From Chrysomallon squamiferum (Eukaryota > Mollusca > Gastropoda > Neomphalida > Peltospiridae), in NCBI GenBank assembly GCA_012295275.1, contig CM022670.1:36073801-36137800 (forward strand): a stretch of 64,000 bases of DNA. Direction: 5' to 3'. This document shows positions 1-12,672 of this stretch, piece by piece; positions within the stretch are counted from its first letter, which is position 1, and each line of letters opens with the position of its first letter. Made by a program: the position numbers and the translations under genes. The notes below the pieces were generated by a model. The model did not search any database. It worked only from the letters and a program-made list of their open reading frames with translations, and was not told the origin of the DNA.

Positions 1-101
1 AATGAAGTAATGAAATATAACAACCAAAGATCACATCAGTCTCTTTGATATACATATAATAATCAGTATCCATAATGTACGCTATAAACAATTTCCCTTA
101 C

Positions 102-613
102 TTAAGTTGGAAGATTGGCCAAATGTTGATGTGGTCTGTGTCTGACCAAACAATCCACCTGTACCTGTTGAGGAAGCGCCAAACAATCCACCTGTGGCTG
201 GAGTCGAAGATCCAAATGCAGGAGTTGGCTTTGCACCAAATGTACTACTGCCTTTACACAGAAAAAGATAAATGTGTTTTGTTTAATGTAAATCAGTAGT
301 GAATCTCAAAAACAATTTATTTTAGTGGTTTATAACTGACCTCGGTATTATCAAGAATGTAGATATATATTTTAGTACTCAGTTTTTGTGCATTATGTCC
401 TGAAAGACAGTAGAAACATAACAGCAGTAGTTGTTTTATATCTTGATAAATTTTGTATTCCTTAGCTCATTATTTAATGTCATATATATCCTTCCACAGC
501 CAAGAAAATGATTCAAACAAAGGCAAACTGAGTTAAAGACAATGACATTATTTAAAGTCTACCTTTATATGTACTGTACTTGCTTTCAAAGTTTGTAAGT
601 GCCTTTATTCAAA

Positions 614-644
<31 letters not shown>

Positions 645-1053
645 ACATTTGTTTAGGCAACAGTCCGTCTTTCTATAATAAGTAAAAATTATTGAAAAAA
701 ACTGAGCTTCCTCTTAATTAAGAGGTTATGATGTTTCACTCACTTTGTCCAAACGGTGTAGAAGAACCAAATGTTGCTGCAAACATAGAAAAATAAACTT
801 AAACACTTCTAATATATATATTATAGATTAAGGAAAAATCAAAAGGTTAAGCTATGTTTATAGCATTGATTTGTATTTGTACATTTCATTATTTCTGAAT
901 TTCTGAATACTGTTTTTAAAATGGGATTTTATACATGTAGAAAAAAAGAAGATCAGAACTGTCTGTTAAAAAATAATAATAATGAATGAATAAATTAAAC
1001 TACTTACAAGCGCCAGTGCTAAAACCAAAACCTGCTTTATTTTGTCCAAACAT
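102..1053 (-). CDS. NUP98: Nup98-type nucleoporin, N-terminal exons (partial)
   Basis: Three coding exons on the minus strand: 1008-1053 (start codon 1051-1053), 744-776 and 102-251. Their phases join cleanly. The protein begins MFGQNKAGFGFSTGA and continues as a low-complexity Gly/Phe/Ser/Thr sequence with FG dipeptides and two GGLFG motifs, encoded near 141-200. GLFG repeats opening right at the start methionine are the hallmark of Nup98, the mobile pore protein whose FG repeats form the permeability barrier and bind transport receptors. In animals it is usually made as a Nup98-Nup96 precursor. The start exon follows an acceptor just 11 bases upstream of the ATG, so an upstream non-coding exon is likely. 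The Gle2-binding segment, the autoproteolytic domain and Nup96 would lie beyond the left edge and cannot be checked. Another GLFG nucleoporin is possible but less likely given the position of the repeats. Confidence 0.8.
614..640. repeat. (TG)n microsatellite
   Basis: A perfect TG dinucleotide run of about 27 bases in the second intron of the Nup98-type gene. Nothing else is recognised in that intron. Confidence 0.95.
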
Positions 1054-1672
1054 TTTTTGTTTTCTGAAACAAAAATAAATATAATAGTTAATACACGTAT
1101 TGACATTTTTTTATTTTATTTTTTTAAATGCTTATAAATACAACTGGTTTGATGAGATTCACAAGTTAATAGTTTATATTAATGAGAGACTATTACAATT
1201 TATATTAAACAAAAATTGTATGCATACGACTCATATGCTTGACATCACACTTATTTTAAGTATTATTATAATTTAAGTTCGTAAGCAGTATATAAGTCTA
1301 CTAAAACTTAAATTAAAAATTACAGTTTAAAATTTCTTCTGATTAAATTTGCATTCATTGCTAACACTTAATTTTCCAAGAAAGATTTTATTCTAACTTA
1401 AAGTTCTACTTTCGAGTGAAACAATAAATTTGTAGGTATGTGCAGATAATCGCGATTAGCAGCTGCTGTTTCTTACCAATTAGCTGTTCCACTGAAAACG
1501 TATTTTGCATGAGGGGGGGCACTGTTTGTTCGCTTTTCATTGACTCGTGTTATATTCTTTACTTGGGATTTCTGCATACAAACTCAGATGGGATATTGAT
1601 AAGTGCTCACGATTTCGAATATTTTGATTCCGTTGAGTTTTTCTGTGCCTACGCTGATTTTTAGAAAATTAT

Positions 1673-2269
1673 GAATTTTCAACACGCTTGAATCACTAAA
1701 ACCAGCTACGTGACACAAACGAAAGGTAATTGGACATTATAATTAGTTTTTTATCTTATTGTCTTTAAAATTTTATCAAAATGTATGGACGCATTCAATT
1801 GTGATGATTGCCTCATGAAAAATGGTATTTTAGTCATTTCGGTGTTCAATCGCCATCTTGACACTATTATGGAATTTTTAACATGCTACAATCACTAAAA
1901 CCAGTTACGTGACACAAACAAAAGATAAGTGGACATAATAATTAGATTTTTATCTTATTGTCTTTAAAATTTTATCAAAATGTATGGACACATTCAATTG
2001 TTATGATTGCCTCATGAAAAATGGTCTGTTGGTCATTTTGGTGTTAGATCGCCATCTTGAAACTTTTACGGAATTTTCAACATGCTACAGTCACTAAAAC
2101 TGGTTACGTGGCACGAATGAAGTTACGAGGACATAATAATTAGATTTTTATCTTACTGTCTTTAAAATTTTATCAAAATGCTTGGACGCATTTAATTGTT
2201 ATGATTGCCTCGTGAAATATGGTCTGTGTGTCATTTCGGTGTTCGGTCGCCATCTTGAAACTTTTATAG
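1673..2269. repeat. Three tandem copies of a 199-bp unit
   Basis: Three head-to-tail copies begin near 1673, 1872 and 2071. Each opens with GAATTTTYAACAYGCT, passes through a shared TTTATCAAAATG segment and ends around CGCCATCTTGA. Copies differ by scattered substitutions, so the amplification is not brand new. The unit has no evident coding potential. The CGCCATCTTG word lies at 1851-1860, 2050-2059 and 2248-2257. Confidence 0.9.
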
Positions 2270-2650
2270 CACATGCTTAGCGAAATCGCCGTTAATTTAC
2301 GTTTTCTACAGACCGAAATCGCGTTTAAAAGCAAAAGACGAAGTTAGTTTATTTCTGATCATATTCATATTATAATGTATATACTTTAGAAATATGAACA
2401 TAGTTTCTATCATTTTAAATAGCAGCAGTTCTTTTACATGTTTGTTACTTTTTTCTTTCTTTCTTTTTTTTATTTTATTTTTTTTATTTGTTTTAAAGCA
2501 AGAAATATACATTTGTGGACATAACTTTTGTTATAAATTTACACGCCATTGGTATTAATAGCGATGACATGTACGTTGTTAGAAATATCGAACTTTGACC
2601 TTCCTGGGTGCTAAAAATAGCCTTGCTAAAAATAGTTGGTGTTAAGCAAA

Positions 2651-2702
2651 GGCGACACCGCCTTTAGCTGAGCGCGTTGTAGAGCGACACCGCTTTAGCT
2701 TT
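2651..2702. repeat. Short direct repeat in a GC-richer patch
   Basis: Two near-identical words, GGCGACACCGCCTTTAGCT and GAGCGACACCGCTTTAGCT, flank a segment reading GAGCGCGTTGTAGAGC. The patch stands out from its AT-rich surroundings. It could be a decayed transposon end, a tRNA-derived SINE remnant or part of a promoter. The sequence alone does not decide. Confidence 0.5.
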
Positions 2703-3797
2703 AGGGATGTTCACAAAGTTTGTTTACCCCCACCACGTTTAACACTCTCATACAAACTACTGATTTAACACGTAACAAAAACAACATCACCATTTAAAAG
2801 AGCGCATAATAATCTGTATTTGAGTGTAATTGTTTTTCATGTTATATTTTACAGAAGGAATTTAAGAGTGGCGGGAAATGGACAAAATCTGCACTTTTGA
2901 TAGCTTTTTCCAATTATGTTTGTTAGGCTGCTGGTACCTTAATTAATAACTTCTTTTTAATTTTTACAAATATAATCGATAACAGAGATCGGCATTGGTC
3001 TTCACTGAAAATTTCATTAAGAAAGCTTGATTATTAACAAAGATAGAGGGGAAAATGTTAAAATATTACTATTTTCAGTCACGAACCTCTAATGACTTAT
3101 ATACTAAATATAATGTTTAATCGGACGAAAATAAGTGCTTATTAGGGGGTTTAAAATTGCTGCTACTTCCTTAATTTTTAACATATTCACGTAATCTTGG
3201 TATCATTTTAAAGAGGTTTACAAGCTCTACCCAACTGTCTTATTTATTTTCAGATTAGTGGGTTTTTAAAAATTTGTCCATACCAAAAATTTGGGTCGTT
3301 TTCACCATTACTTAAAAAATACATTATATTTCATTTATTTGAGATCTGTTAAAATTGTAAATAATTTGAAATGCACTAATACTGCTTCATGAACATAAAA
3401 GTTAAAACATAAAGGTGCACTAATAAATTTCAGTACTGAGTATGCCATTATCTAATGAAGTTAAACAAGGATCAATCAGCAATAATAAATTCATAAACTA
3501 AAATAGTAAAAGTAATCAGTAAAATGAGTAATACATGTGATTATTATTATTTATAGTTTATACAGAGTAGATTTAGCAGTAAATATTTAAAATACTCCAT
3601 ACTCATGATACTGAAATTACGTTTTTACTGCATTAAATAAAATGATCTTTTAAGGTGCACAGACTTACCTTGTTTGTGCAATAAGGTAAATCTACAATTT
3701 CATGATTTCTTATGTTTATATAAAACAAATAAGACAAGCAGCTTCGTCTGGTCGAATCTACTTTCATCCAGAAAAAACCATACCGCCTAAAATACAA

Positions 3798-6700
3798 ATG
3801 GCGTCACCGCTTTCGGGGAAAAGCCCAATACGTATTTCCGTTACTAAATATGGCAAGAGAAACTCCCTTTATAGGTTTTGCCTTTGGCGTAACACGGAAG
3901 AGAATAAGGTGTATGACTTGAATGAGGATGCAGGTAAACCGAAGGAAGAAGTATAAACTAACACACAAACATTGAACGATACTAGAAATTCTTTCATGTA
4001 ATAAATGAAGTGGACAGCTAATCGTTGATGTATTCGTTGTGAAAGAATGGTATTAGTTGCACATGTACATTACTTGGATATTATGTATATATATATATTT
4101 TTTTTAAATTATTATTCTAATCAAAGTATACGCCCCCCTCAAGCTGTTTCAACATAATGACTATTTGTAATGATTTCATTACCATAAGTTAAAAAACAAA
4201 ACAAAACAAAAACAAAAATTAACAACAGAAAGTAATAAGTATAGGTGGGGGTGTTTATATGTATTAGTGAGTGTTGTAAATCGAAATATATTATGTTTCC
4301 ATATAATTAATTTTAAAGGTTGAAATGTTTAAACCAGATACTGCCTAAAGTACGTGCAAGTTAAATCATTATTTGATAATCACCTTTCATTTATAGGCCA
4401 GATAACCTTTAATTAAAAAATATCGTTTATTTGAATTTCTATCATAAATTATTTTTACTTTTAAATCTTTTAAATTATTTATTTTTTATTTTTAGTAATT
4501 TGATTACGTTTCTTTAATTTCTATTTCAAAGGACGGTCAAATAAATGGATCTGAAGGAGACAGCTCTGCTGAATCAACTCCAACAAAGCACGTGCCTTTC
4601 TCACCAATTTTCACAGTTCAAGTGTCAGATGCAATTAAAGATGGAGAGACAATACAGTTTACAATTATGTCATCTAAAACAGAAGAAGAGACTGGTGCTG
4701 TTGTAACACGGATATATGATGATCTTGAGTGGTTACACCACTGTCTAATAACTAAAAACAATGTTGATGGAATAATTGTGAGTTTGAAGATATACTGTTT
4801 GTGTATGATGATTTGTAATGTATTGTTATTGGTTCACTAATTTTGTATGAATACTTTATGTAACAGAAATTAGACATGTACTGACAATAATTTGTGTATG
4901 TGAATTACAAAGAGACAGTTTGCTAAACATTAGCAACATTTAAAAAGAAACCCAGGCAAATCATAAATTCTTAAATACATATATAAAAACACACATGCAG
5001 TTATAAGGCGATTTTTTATGTTAAATCATTTACAAATAGTCCTTGTTCATTTTCAGTGTATGAAATACTTTAAACAAAAAATAAGGAAAATAATAATATT
5101 TTTAAAAATCATCCCTCATTTTCAATTACATTGAAAAGATGATTTTTAAAACTTCAGAATATTTCTAGTTTGTGAGGTGTCTCAATTTGAAGATTTTAAT
5201 AAAATATGTTTATTGTTTATTTTAAGAAAATTAAGGCAATAAATGCAGTTCGGTATTATTGGCATTAATAAAACAACTAATGTATTTCTAACTTCTTTTT
5301 CATGTAATTCAAAGAAAACAAACAAAAAATATTATTCTAAAACATTTTATTAAAAAAAAAAAAAAAATGATAACTTTTTTTTATTATCTGTGTATGATGG
5401 CTGCATTTTTTTTGTAACCAAGTTCTCTGGGATCCATCATTTGTCAATATAAACCAAATTTACTCAGGTTTTGGTGAAAAAGCATCATATAATTTTTGAT
5501 TATTGGTATGTGAGTGTGCACATCTGTTTCTTAAATTCAGTGATTATAGAGGTGGATTAATTGTCAAACAATAGTTAAACTGGGAAAGTACAATCTCAAA
5601 GTAGATCATTTATATTAATTTTAATCTGACCTTGGCTACTTGATTTACATTACATGGAATTATGACTGATACCTCTTAACTGTTAACAATAAAATGTGTT
5701 AAATTCAGGTTCCTCCCCTTCCACAACGACCTGAAATTGATCCTAGAAGTGCAGAATCAAAATCAAAGAAACAGCTTGGGAGTGATACTAATATTCTGAA
5801 GGGTGATGAATTTAGCAAAGATTGCAAAACAGTGGAAAAGTCAGTGTGTCTTGTCAACTCTTTTATTTAAATTCCAGTTAATTACATATATAATATATAT
5901 ATATTTTATTTTAACAATCCTAAATTTGAAAGTTTGATTAAAAAGATTATGTAATGCACCAAGTAAAAATAATATAAAATATAATTAATTAAAACAAGAA
6001 CTTTCTGAGATTAATCATTTTAATGATAAAACTGTTAATGAACAAAAAGTAAAGTGAGAAAATGAGAGAATCTATTTATACTTATTATGACATTTTTTAA
6101 CTAAAGATTATATCTCTACTTTATGTTTAATGTTCCATAATTTCTTTATATTTCAGATACTTGAGATTACTTTTAAAACATGAAATTTTGGCAAAGATGA
6201 AACATTGGAAAAATTCTTAAGAGACAAAGAGGTTCATTTCTGTTATTTTATTTCTTTTAAACATTGTATTTTGTCATTAAAAAAAATTATTTAAATCTTT
6301 TTTTTACTTTAAATGTAAGCTATTATTACTATTATTATTACATTCTTGTTGAAGTATGTTATTTTCACGCAGGCCCCCGTGCGAGCTAAGTTAAAGAAAG
6401 GTATTATGACAAGACTGTCCACAACAGTTGAGGAAGTACGAAAAGGAAGTCACAGAGTTAGTACATTTCACAGATTTAAAAGTTGAAGAAAAATAATGAG
6501 TTTTACTTTAAACTATCATAATGTATATAAAAATATCATTCACACACACACACACACACACAAAAAAATAACAAAAATAAAATGATTGTAAATGCCTTCA
6601 AAATATGCATATTTTACAGATTACAATAAGGTAGTCAGTCTGAAAATTACCTATAAACCGTTCAGAAACATAAATAGTTAATAACAGAATTTTGGAAAAA

Positions 6701-9700
6701 AAAAAAAAAAAAAAAAAAAGTAAATAAATAAATTAATGATAACTAAAAACTTATCTAATAATTTGTTGTGTTTATTTCAATTTTTATTATTATTATTATT
6801 TTTTTGTTTTTCAAAGGACATTGAAGATTATTTCCATAAGAAAAGGGAGTGGGCAGCTGAATGGGGTAAAGCCATTAAAGAAGTCTCAGGGGTAGGATAC
6901 TGGATTTTCTTCTGCTAATTTTAATTTTTTAATTTTTTAATTTATAGAATTACTTTGTGACAGGATATAAAATAACATATATTTTGCATAACATATTAAT
7001 ATATTGTATTAGTTTATGGTTGTTGTTTGTAATTTTCATTCTTAGTATCTTTATCTTTATTTTTCAGAATTTTAATAAAATGGTATGTGCTCAATATAGT
7101 AAGTATTTCTTCTTCTTTTTTTACCATTCTATTTTGACTATTTGCACATGTATTCATAAACTCAAGTTAAATTAATATTAAGCTTCTTGTTAAAAAAACA
7201 TATTATAAGCATATTATTATTATTATATCATAGCTCTAAACAATTTTACCTGAAACATAAAAATAAATTTTATTTTTTAAATCTATAAACACAGTCACTC
7301 AAATCTAATATTTAATGTCTGTTTTCATTTTAAAATGTTACTGAAAACAGAAGCTTAAAATGCAAAAAGTAGTATATATCTATTAAAAGGATGTTTGAAA
7401 CATTGTTAATGTCCTGTAAAAACTTAAGCTGTATGTGTAAAATAAAAAAAAGATACATATATTATTTTTTATTTTTTTATTTTTTTTATCAGGAGTTGCA
7501 GGTTCTTTCAGTCACTTAGCAACCGCATTAACATGGACTGGTACTTATAAAGATGACGCCACAGTTGAAATTAACAAGTTAGTAGACTTAATTTTAAAAT
7601 AGTTTATTTTTGTATGTAATTTTGATACTTGCATTGAAATTTGTTTTTGTCAGTAATATTATAAATCTTTTTTTCATTCATTCATTAAGCAGTCAAACTC
7701 TGACAGCCTGTTCTCTCCCATGTTAAATTAAATAATCATAAAATTTAGTTGCTGTGATTAAGAAACATTTATTTAATCAACATAATATATAAATACCTAC
7801 ATAATCATTTAAAAAAAAAAAATAATAATAATAACAAAAATAGTCCGATTTTTACAGCAAAATAACCATTTTTAATGTATTAAAATGTATTCCAATGTAA
7901 AATATATTTTATTTTGTGTTTCAGAACATTTACCAAATTAAGTGAAGCACTTAATGATGCAAGAGTAAGTTTTTAAATAATATTTAATTGTCTAGCTTAA
8001 ATTCATATATTAAAGTAATGTAGTTTGTATTTCATGCTTTAGTATTAATTGCTTTTGATGTTAAAGTTTTGTTATGCTGGTATGAGACAGCTGGTCACTT
8101 TCTTTGTACTCTCTTTAAAATATTTCCCATTCAAACCTAGATCACCTGTGTATGATTTAATACATGTTATTGTGGTATTGGTTTTCTCTCAGAGGGAAAG
8201 TGGATATAAAAGTTTCTTCATTGTTGATAAAGAAAAAAAAAAAAAAAAAAAAAAGGGAGCAGTAGTGATTTTCTCTTTTGTCCTAAATCTTATGTAACCA
8301 TAAATAAAAATGTTGAGTTTATCATTAAATAAAATATTTATTTTGTTAAGTATGTTTTAAATTAAAATCAAGATTTAAATGCTGTGAAATATTTATTTTT
8401 CTTAATAGCATGGCTTGGAAGTATTATGTGCCAATGATGAAAAGACTCTGGGTTTTCAGTTAGATCTTTATGCAAGATACAGTGACTCACTGAAGGTATT
8501 TTATTTCTGTAGATGTTCTTCTACTAGCAGTTGTGTGAAAAATCTGCATAACCATATAACAGTATCTAAAATTACATTAATTAAAACAGAATCCAAAGAA
8601 ACTCAAAGTTGTTACCTAAATTACATTTAGGGAAAACTAATCTAAAATACGTGCAAAGTTATGTCCCTTGTTAGGGTAAGGCCATTTTTTAGACTTGAAA
8701 CTGATTCTTTCCTTTGTTCTTGACACCTGTCTCTGATGATAATAACTTATGAATATCATTATTTTTAGGACATGCTTTTACGTCGTACATGTCTGTTAAT
8801 TGAGTATGAAGATGCCAACAAAGCATTAGACAAGGCAAAACCAAAAAGAAACAAGCTGTGAGCATAAGTTATATTTTTGCAAAAGATTTTAAATCATTAG
8901 CAAATTAACTTTATCATTGGCATTCCTTTAATTTCATTTTTATTGCATGTGGTAACATCACTTATTCTTTTAACACACATAATTATGAAGATATATTATT
9001 AGATAAAAATGTTAAAATCTGAAAATGAATTTAAGAGACTGTGAAAATCAAGTATGTACTCAGTGATAATAAACTGTTTCATACTGTATAAGTAAATATT
9101 AGAATTTTTGCCCTTTCCCTACTACTTACTATAAGACATACTAAATGAATACAAGAAGCTGGAAATCTGCAAAAGATTAATATCTGATTTTTCCAATGTT
9201 ATGGTTAATATCTTTGTTTTGATTTTTCACTTAAAATAATTATATCTATGTGCTTATTAGGCAGAGGAACAAAAAGAAGCTGCAGAAAAGGCCTATGAAA
9301 CATGTACAGAAAATGCACGGAGAGAGGTTTGTAATTTTATTAACAGAATATATAAATTAAAAGGAGAACATAAATACATATTTATTATTTTGAGGATAAT
9401 AATGAGCACACTTTCTATCTAGAATATTGATAAATTGGAAGATCTGGAAAAATAATTTTGTCTTCAGTTTGTTGTCAGTTTTATTTCCATTTGCTTTTAA
9501 GGTTCAATGTTTTCTTCAGAGATTCTGACATTGAAACCTTTGTTCCTCTTGCAAGTGATAGCTTAGCTGATTAATTTCTATTAAAATGATTTGTTTATTT
9601 TTTTATTAACATCTATTTTAATAATAGTAAAATATGACAATGAAATGTAATTTCAATAAAAAAAATTAAAATTCCTGTTGACCGAGGATATTGAAACACT

Positions 9701-10018
9701 GAAATGATTTACTGAGGCTTTTAAATTTCTGTTTTTCAATTACTGTTTATAAAATGCTACTACTTTTTGATATATTATCATAATATTTTATTAATATTTT
9801 ATTTTGGAATCATACAAATATAATATTTGTGAAATAATTAACAAGACCTGTTGTGTGATGGTTTTATTTATTTTTAATAGATGAAGGCTTTCCTGCAACA
9901 AAGACTGCTTTCCTTTGAAGAAGGTTTGACATCATTTGCGGAATCACAGATAAAAACAGCTCGCGATACTTACACCTTGCTTGTCACCTCTCTGTCTGCT
10001 ATCAAGCAAATGAACTAA
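3798..10018 (+). CDS. Sorting nexin of the SNX5/6/32 group, with frame defects
   Basis: Exons read as 3798-3950 (end uncertain; 3908 is an alternative donor), 4532-4777, 5709-5839, 6157-6231, 6373-6456, 6817-6891, 7068-7098, 7493-7577, 7925-7964, 8409-8495, 8769-8857, 9261-9326 and 9881-10018. That gives about 430 codons, against about 405 in human SNX5/6. The second and third exons encode the PX domain, with VPPLPQRPEID matching the proline-rich stretch of SNX5/6. Later exons match the BAR helices, notably LLRRTCLLIEYEDANKALDK and the final helix ending in KQMN. Such proteins pair with SNX1/2 on endosomal tubules and select cargo for retrieval to the Golgi. Exon 4 has a one-base frameshift and the 8857/9261 junction has a one-base phase conflict (see findings), so the copy may be a pseudogene or carry assembly errors. 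The ATG at 3798 lies in AAATGGCG. Confidence 0.78.
6541..6562. repeat. (CA)n microsatellite
   Basis: A perfect CA run of about 22 bases in intron 5 of the sorting nexin gene. A poly-A run of about 24 bases follows at 6696-6719 and another poly-A run lies at 8233-8254, in the intron after exon 9. Confidence 0.95.
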
Positions 10019-10078
10019 GACTAACCATCTCAATATTACTTTCTCATTTTACAGTGACACCAACTCTTATTAACACAA

Positions 10079-10113
<35 letters not shown>
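10079..10113. repeat. (AT)n microsatellite
   Basis: A perfect AT run of about 35 bases, 60 bases after the sorting nexin stop codon, so probably inside its 3' untranslated region. Confidence 0.95.
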
Positions 10114-10116
<3 letters not shown>

Positions 10117-12384
10117 CACAGAAATATTAACTTTAACCCATATTTAAAAAATTAATTAAACAAACATCGATTAATAACAAGAATTTGGTTTAGTGACAAA
10201 TACATTAAATCCGAAAAGGTCATTTGTTTTGAAACTTTTTCTTTCTTTTTTCAAATTGTTTTTATGTGCCATTTTTACATATTTTTTCTCACTGTGAAAT
10301 TAGAATTACATTTATCTGATGGTTAAGAATTATTTTCAGTTTAAACCTAAGTTAGATGTTTTGTAGTAACATAAATATGGCACCAGAGGATGTGTGACAG
10401 CACTGATGTGGTCGTCTCATTTTACTTTTTCAAAAGGTCTTTATAATGTCAGTTTTATTTATGATTGATGAATCAGAAGTTATTGTTTCTCAGCGTGTAT
10501 TATCCTGAAAATATATTTAAAATAGAATATGTAAGTTTTAACTTCATTATCTGAAGAATAATAAAGATTATTCAATAGAAAGATCTGATACAGAACACTT
10601 AGCAGCGGAATAAAAATTTGCAGCTTCCAGAAAAAAAAAAGATGTGTAGATAATTTTATACTGGCCAGTAGTGTGAACATTTAAAAAATGTTTGCTGTAA
10701 ATTAATTTAGTGCCTGAAGCATAAATGTTTATTATATTATTAATTTATGAAGTAGATTTAAAACTAAAACACATTGTTATAATTTGTATGCAATACTGCT
10801 CAGTGCAATATTACTTCAAATAATTTGCATTTTAAATATTTTTAGAGTTTGTGATTTTAAAACCATCTTATGCTGTTGTGTTTAACAAATTCTATTATAT
10901 CATAACTAAACATCTTACTTTATCAGTATTATTTTAAATAATGATTCAAGATATTCATTTTTGTTTCATTACTTAATAACTGATGCAGGATACAGTTTTT
11001 TTGGATAATGTCTCAGATATGAAAATAAATACCCAAGGGTAAAATATAATGCAAAGATTTAATTGCTGTAGTTTCATCACCACCTGTTGAAATTTATTAC
11101 AGAAATGCATTTACGATTATTGAAAAACATACCTTCATAATATTGTACTTTAATTATTACTTTATATTTTTTAATTTGGTACTTGTATTTATATACATTG
11201 TTTTCCAATTTATTAATGTGCCTTTTACTATCTCATATAAACAACTTTCACAACTAGAAAACACAGATTATTTGTGGTAGGTGTACTTAAGTAAAAAGTA
11301 AGGCTCATTTAACACTGGGTTGTATTTTTGTGTTTTATTGTTTTATTTTTTTTTGTCCAGTAGAAATGAATAGTGATTAAATTTGCCATCTTTTGTGCCA
11401 GGTTACTGAGAAAATAAAACTGTTGTACTTCAAAACCATTCATAAAATGTGCCAGTAAAAACATAATTTTGCCTCTGGAGCTCTGTGTTGTTTAAAACCC
11501 ATTAAGGTTCAGTGAGAAATTAAATTTAATTGTGTGACTGTTGATCCTGAAATGTTTTGAATATGAAAATAATTTAATAATGTGACTACTGATACCTATT
11601 TTTACAATTTAATTTAAAACGTTTTCAGAAATTATCAATTTTGTTAAAACCACAAAATTGTTTTGAACTGTATATTCATTTACATTTTGTTATAAATCTA
11701 CATTTTCTTGTTACAACTATTAATAATAACAGCAAAAATTATCTTTTTTTGGTAACACATTACTTCTATTGTTAACCATTCTTTATTTTAATTCAATGTA
11801 CATGCATATAAAGTTTTATATTCATTAAATCAAATCACATTATTCTTAACTTGCACCTGATATTTTATTTGAAACTACACAGTAGCAAAAGGCTATCCAC
11901 TTGTGTACTGTTCAGATTTGAAATTACATATCACCCCCTTTTTAAAACTTTTTTCTACAAGGATATTTGTTCTGTAGTATTAGAAAAACAGTTACAGTTT
12001 TTAATATAAAATTATTATGTTTGTTAATAAAGATTGTGTTGACAGCAAAGTTAGTAAAAGTAAGATATATGACATATTTACTTGCTTTGATAAATTCAAA
12101 CTTTAGAGAAACAGACTTGAAGATCAGAAAAGAATTAATGTTGTTTTGTTAAAAATACTGATGTTCATTTTGTATGCCTAATTGATGATGATTTACTTTA
12201 CAGTGTTTTCAAGCCTGCCTAGACAGTCTGTTAAATGATACAGTGTATATAATATTCAAAACTTTAATCACTTTTATAATAAAATATGAGTTACAAGGTA
12301 TTATTAATTTCTAATTCTGCTCAATTATCTAAGTTACTGTCACAATCAAGGTTTAAATGTATTCTTTCAGTCCAAGTTTTATGT

Positions 12385-12672
12385 ATAATATGAAGAGTTA
12401 TTTTGAAGAAAATATTTAGATTAGTCTAGCTATTTAGTTTTTAACAAATTCTACCATGTGTCAATTTGTTTTTGGAAATAGTCATATTGTTTAACAAAAA
12501 TTGAATAATTTATGTAAAATACATAGTATTATTTTAAAGAAAGCATTTAGATTGATTTAGCTAATTAGTTTATAAGAAATTCTACCATGTATCAATTTGT
12601 TTTTGGAAATAGTCATATTATTTTAAAGAAAGCATTTAGATTGTCTAACTAAATAGCTTACTAGAATTTCTT
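12385..12672. repeat. Diverged tandem repeat, about 2.5 copies
   Basis: A segment running from TATTTTGAAGAAA through TTCTACCATGTGTCAATTTG to GGAAATAGTCATATT recurs at about 12531-12616. A third, partial copy starts near 12617. Copies share words such as TTTGTTTTTGGAAATAGTCA but differ by substitutions and by an insertion between the first two copies. No function is evident. Confidence 0.75.

Larger units (their letters stand above)
1054..3797. other. Spacer between Nup98-type and SNX genes
   Basis: The two flanking genes point away from each other, so this 2.7-kb spacer should hold both promoters and any upstream non-coding exon of the Nup98-type gene. It contains the three-copy 199-bp repeat at 1673-2269 and a GC-richer patch near 2640-2710. 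I see no coding exon. The reading frames at 1440-1664 and 2306-2512 have no family resemblance. Confidence 0.6.
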
